Origin: Acidobacteriota bacterium
Lineage (GTDB): Bacteria; Acidobacteriota; Vicinamibacteria; Vicinamibacterales; UBA823
Length of the DNA stretch: 42,644 nt
Direction of reading: 5' to 3'
Assembly (NCBI GenBank): GCA_002730525.1
Contig: PCAK01000018.1
Location: 1-42,644 of the forward strand
Part shown: positions 42,615 to 42,644 of the stretch, in pieces
How the letters are laid out: each line of letters opens with the position of its first letter
Position numbering within the stretch: position 1 is the stretch's first letter
Notes under the pieces: generated by a model
What the model was told of the DNA's origin: nothing
What the model saw: only the letters and a program-made list of their open reading frames with translations
The model's database searches: none
Position numbers and translations under genes: made by a program

Positions 42615-42644
42615 GATTTCATTGACGCACCTGCACCGAATCGA

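Noticed and set aside
42533-42644. Permuted (two-piece) tmRNA
   Set aside because: In a permuted gene the 5' piece would follow the CCA after a short spacer; no GGAGGCG-type acceptor strand or tag frame is seen on the left side of the CCA end.

Overview
The window is 42.6 kb of GC-rich bacterial chromosome (my estimate from reading: mid to upper 60s percent GC) with dense coding and short gaps. It carries two complete tRNA genes (Arg-TCT and Pro-TGG, both with encoded CCA) and about 40 protein genes or gene remnants. Many products are exported: PQQ-type propeller proteins, lipoproteins, a porin, metalloprotease, phosphatase and muramoyl amidase. Together with a DapL-type aminotransferase and an AMIN amidase/GerMN/rph/rdgB cluster, this fits a Gram-negative soil or sediment bacterium, most likely Acidobacteriota of the Vicinamibacteria type. 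That assignment is inference; there is no rRNA here to test it.

Layout. 1-942: a three-HTH regulator with two palindromes upstream, then tRNA-Arg. 1-4.9 kb, minus: PQQ-like dehydrogenase, YeiH-type exporter, SEC-C mini-protein, cold-shock protein with its terminator. 5.0-7.7 kb, plus: TIG/collagen-like exported protein, Tat-exported SGNH hydrolase, AI-2E family permease. 7.65-12.2 kb, minus: a decayed endonuclease/exonuclease/phosphatase gene, acetamidase-like lipoprotein, second propeller protein, GNAT acetyltransferase, exported protein. 12.4-20.4 kb, plus: branched-chain amino acid operon (leader peptide and attenuator, ilvD, ilvB, ilvN, ilvC), followed without a gap by an N-acyl-D-amino-acid deacylase-like gene and a frameshifted class A beta-lactamase-fold gene. 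20.5-25.5 kb, minus: esterase, DUF2461, PafA-like phosphatase, broken HD-GYP gene, DinB protein. 25.6-27.8 kb, plus: HEAT-repeat protein, methyltransferase scrap, msrA. 27.8-35.4 kb, minus: exported protein, tRNA-Pro, rdgB, rph, GerMN, amidase, membrane SEC-C protein, porin, dicarboxylate symporter. 35.6-42.4 kb: metalloprotease (+), NIPSNAP (-), coupled glycosidase-like lipoprotein and outer-membrane barrel (+), dapL (-), small membrane protein and sodium:solute symporter (+). 42.5 kb to the end: a tmRNA 3'-terminal fragment next to a strong imperfect palindrome.

The most informative regulatory element is the leader before ilvD. It has a 46-codon reading frame rich in Val/Leu/Ile, a strong terminator with a T6 tract, and a perfect 9-nt antiterminator segment lying in the last codons of the leader. 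This has the form of ribosome-mediated attenuation controlled by branched-chain aminoacyl-tRNA supply, and it can be read directly in the sequence.

Three genes (endonuclease-like, beta-lactamase-like, HD-GYP) are broken by single-base shifts at short G/C runs; two of them also carry an in-frame stop. They may be true pseudogenes, but the shared homopolymer pattern means assembly error must be excluded. I found no CRISPR array, transposase or integrase. I see no clear candidate for an entirely new multi-gene system; the ilv leader, the tmRNA-end junction, the coupled glycosidase/barrel pair and the altered PafA-like active site are the best leads.
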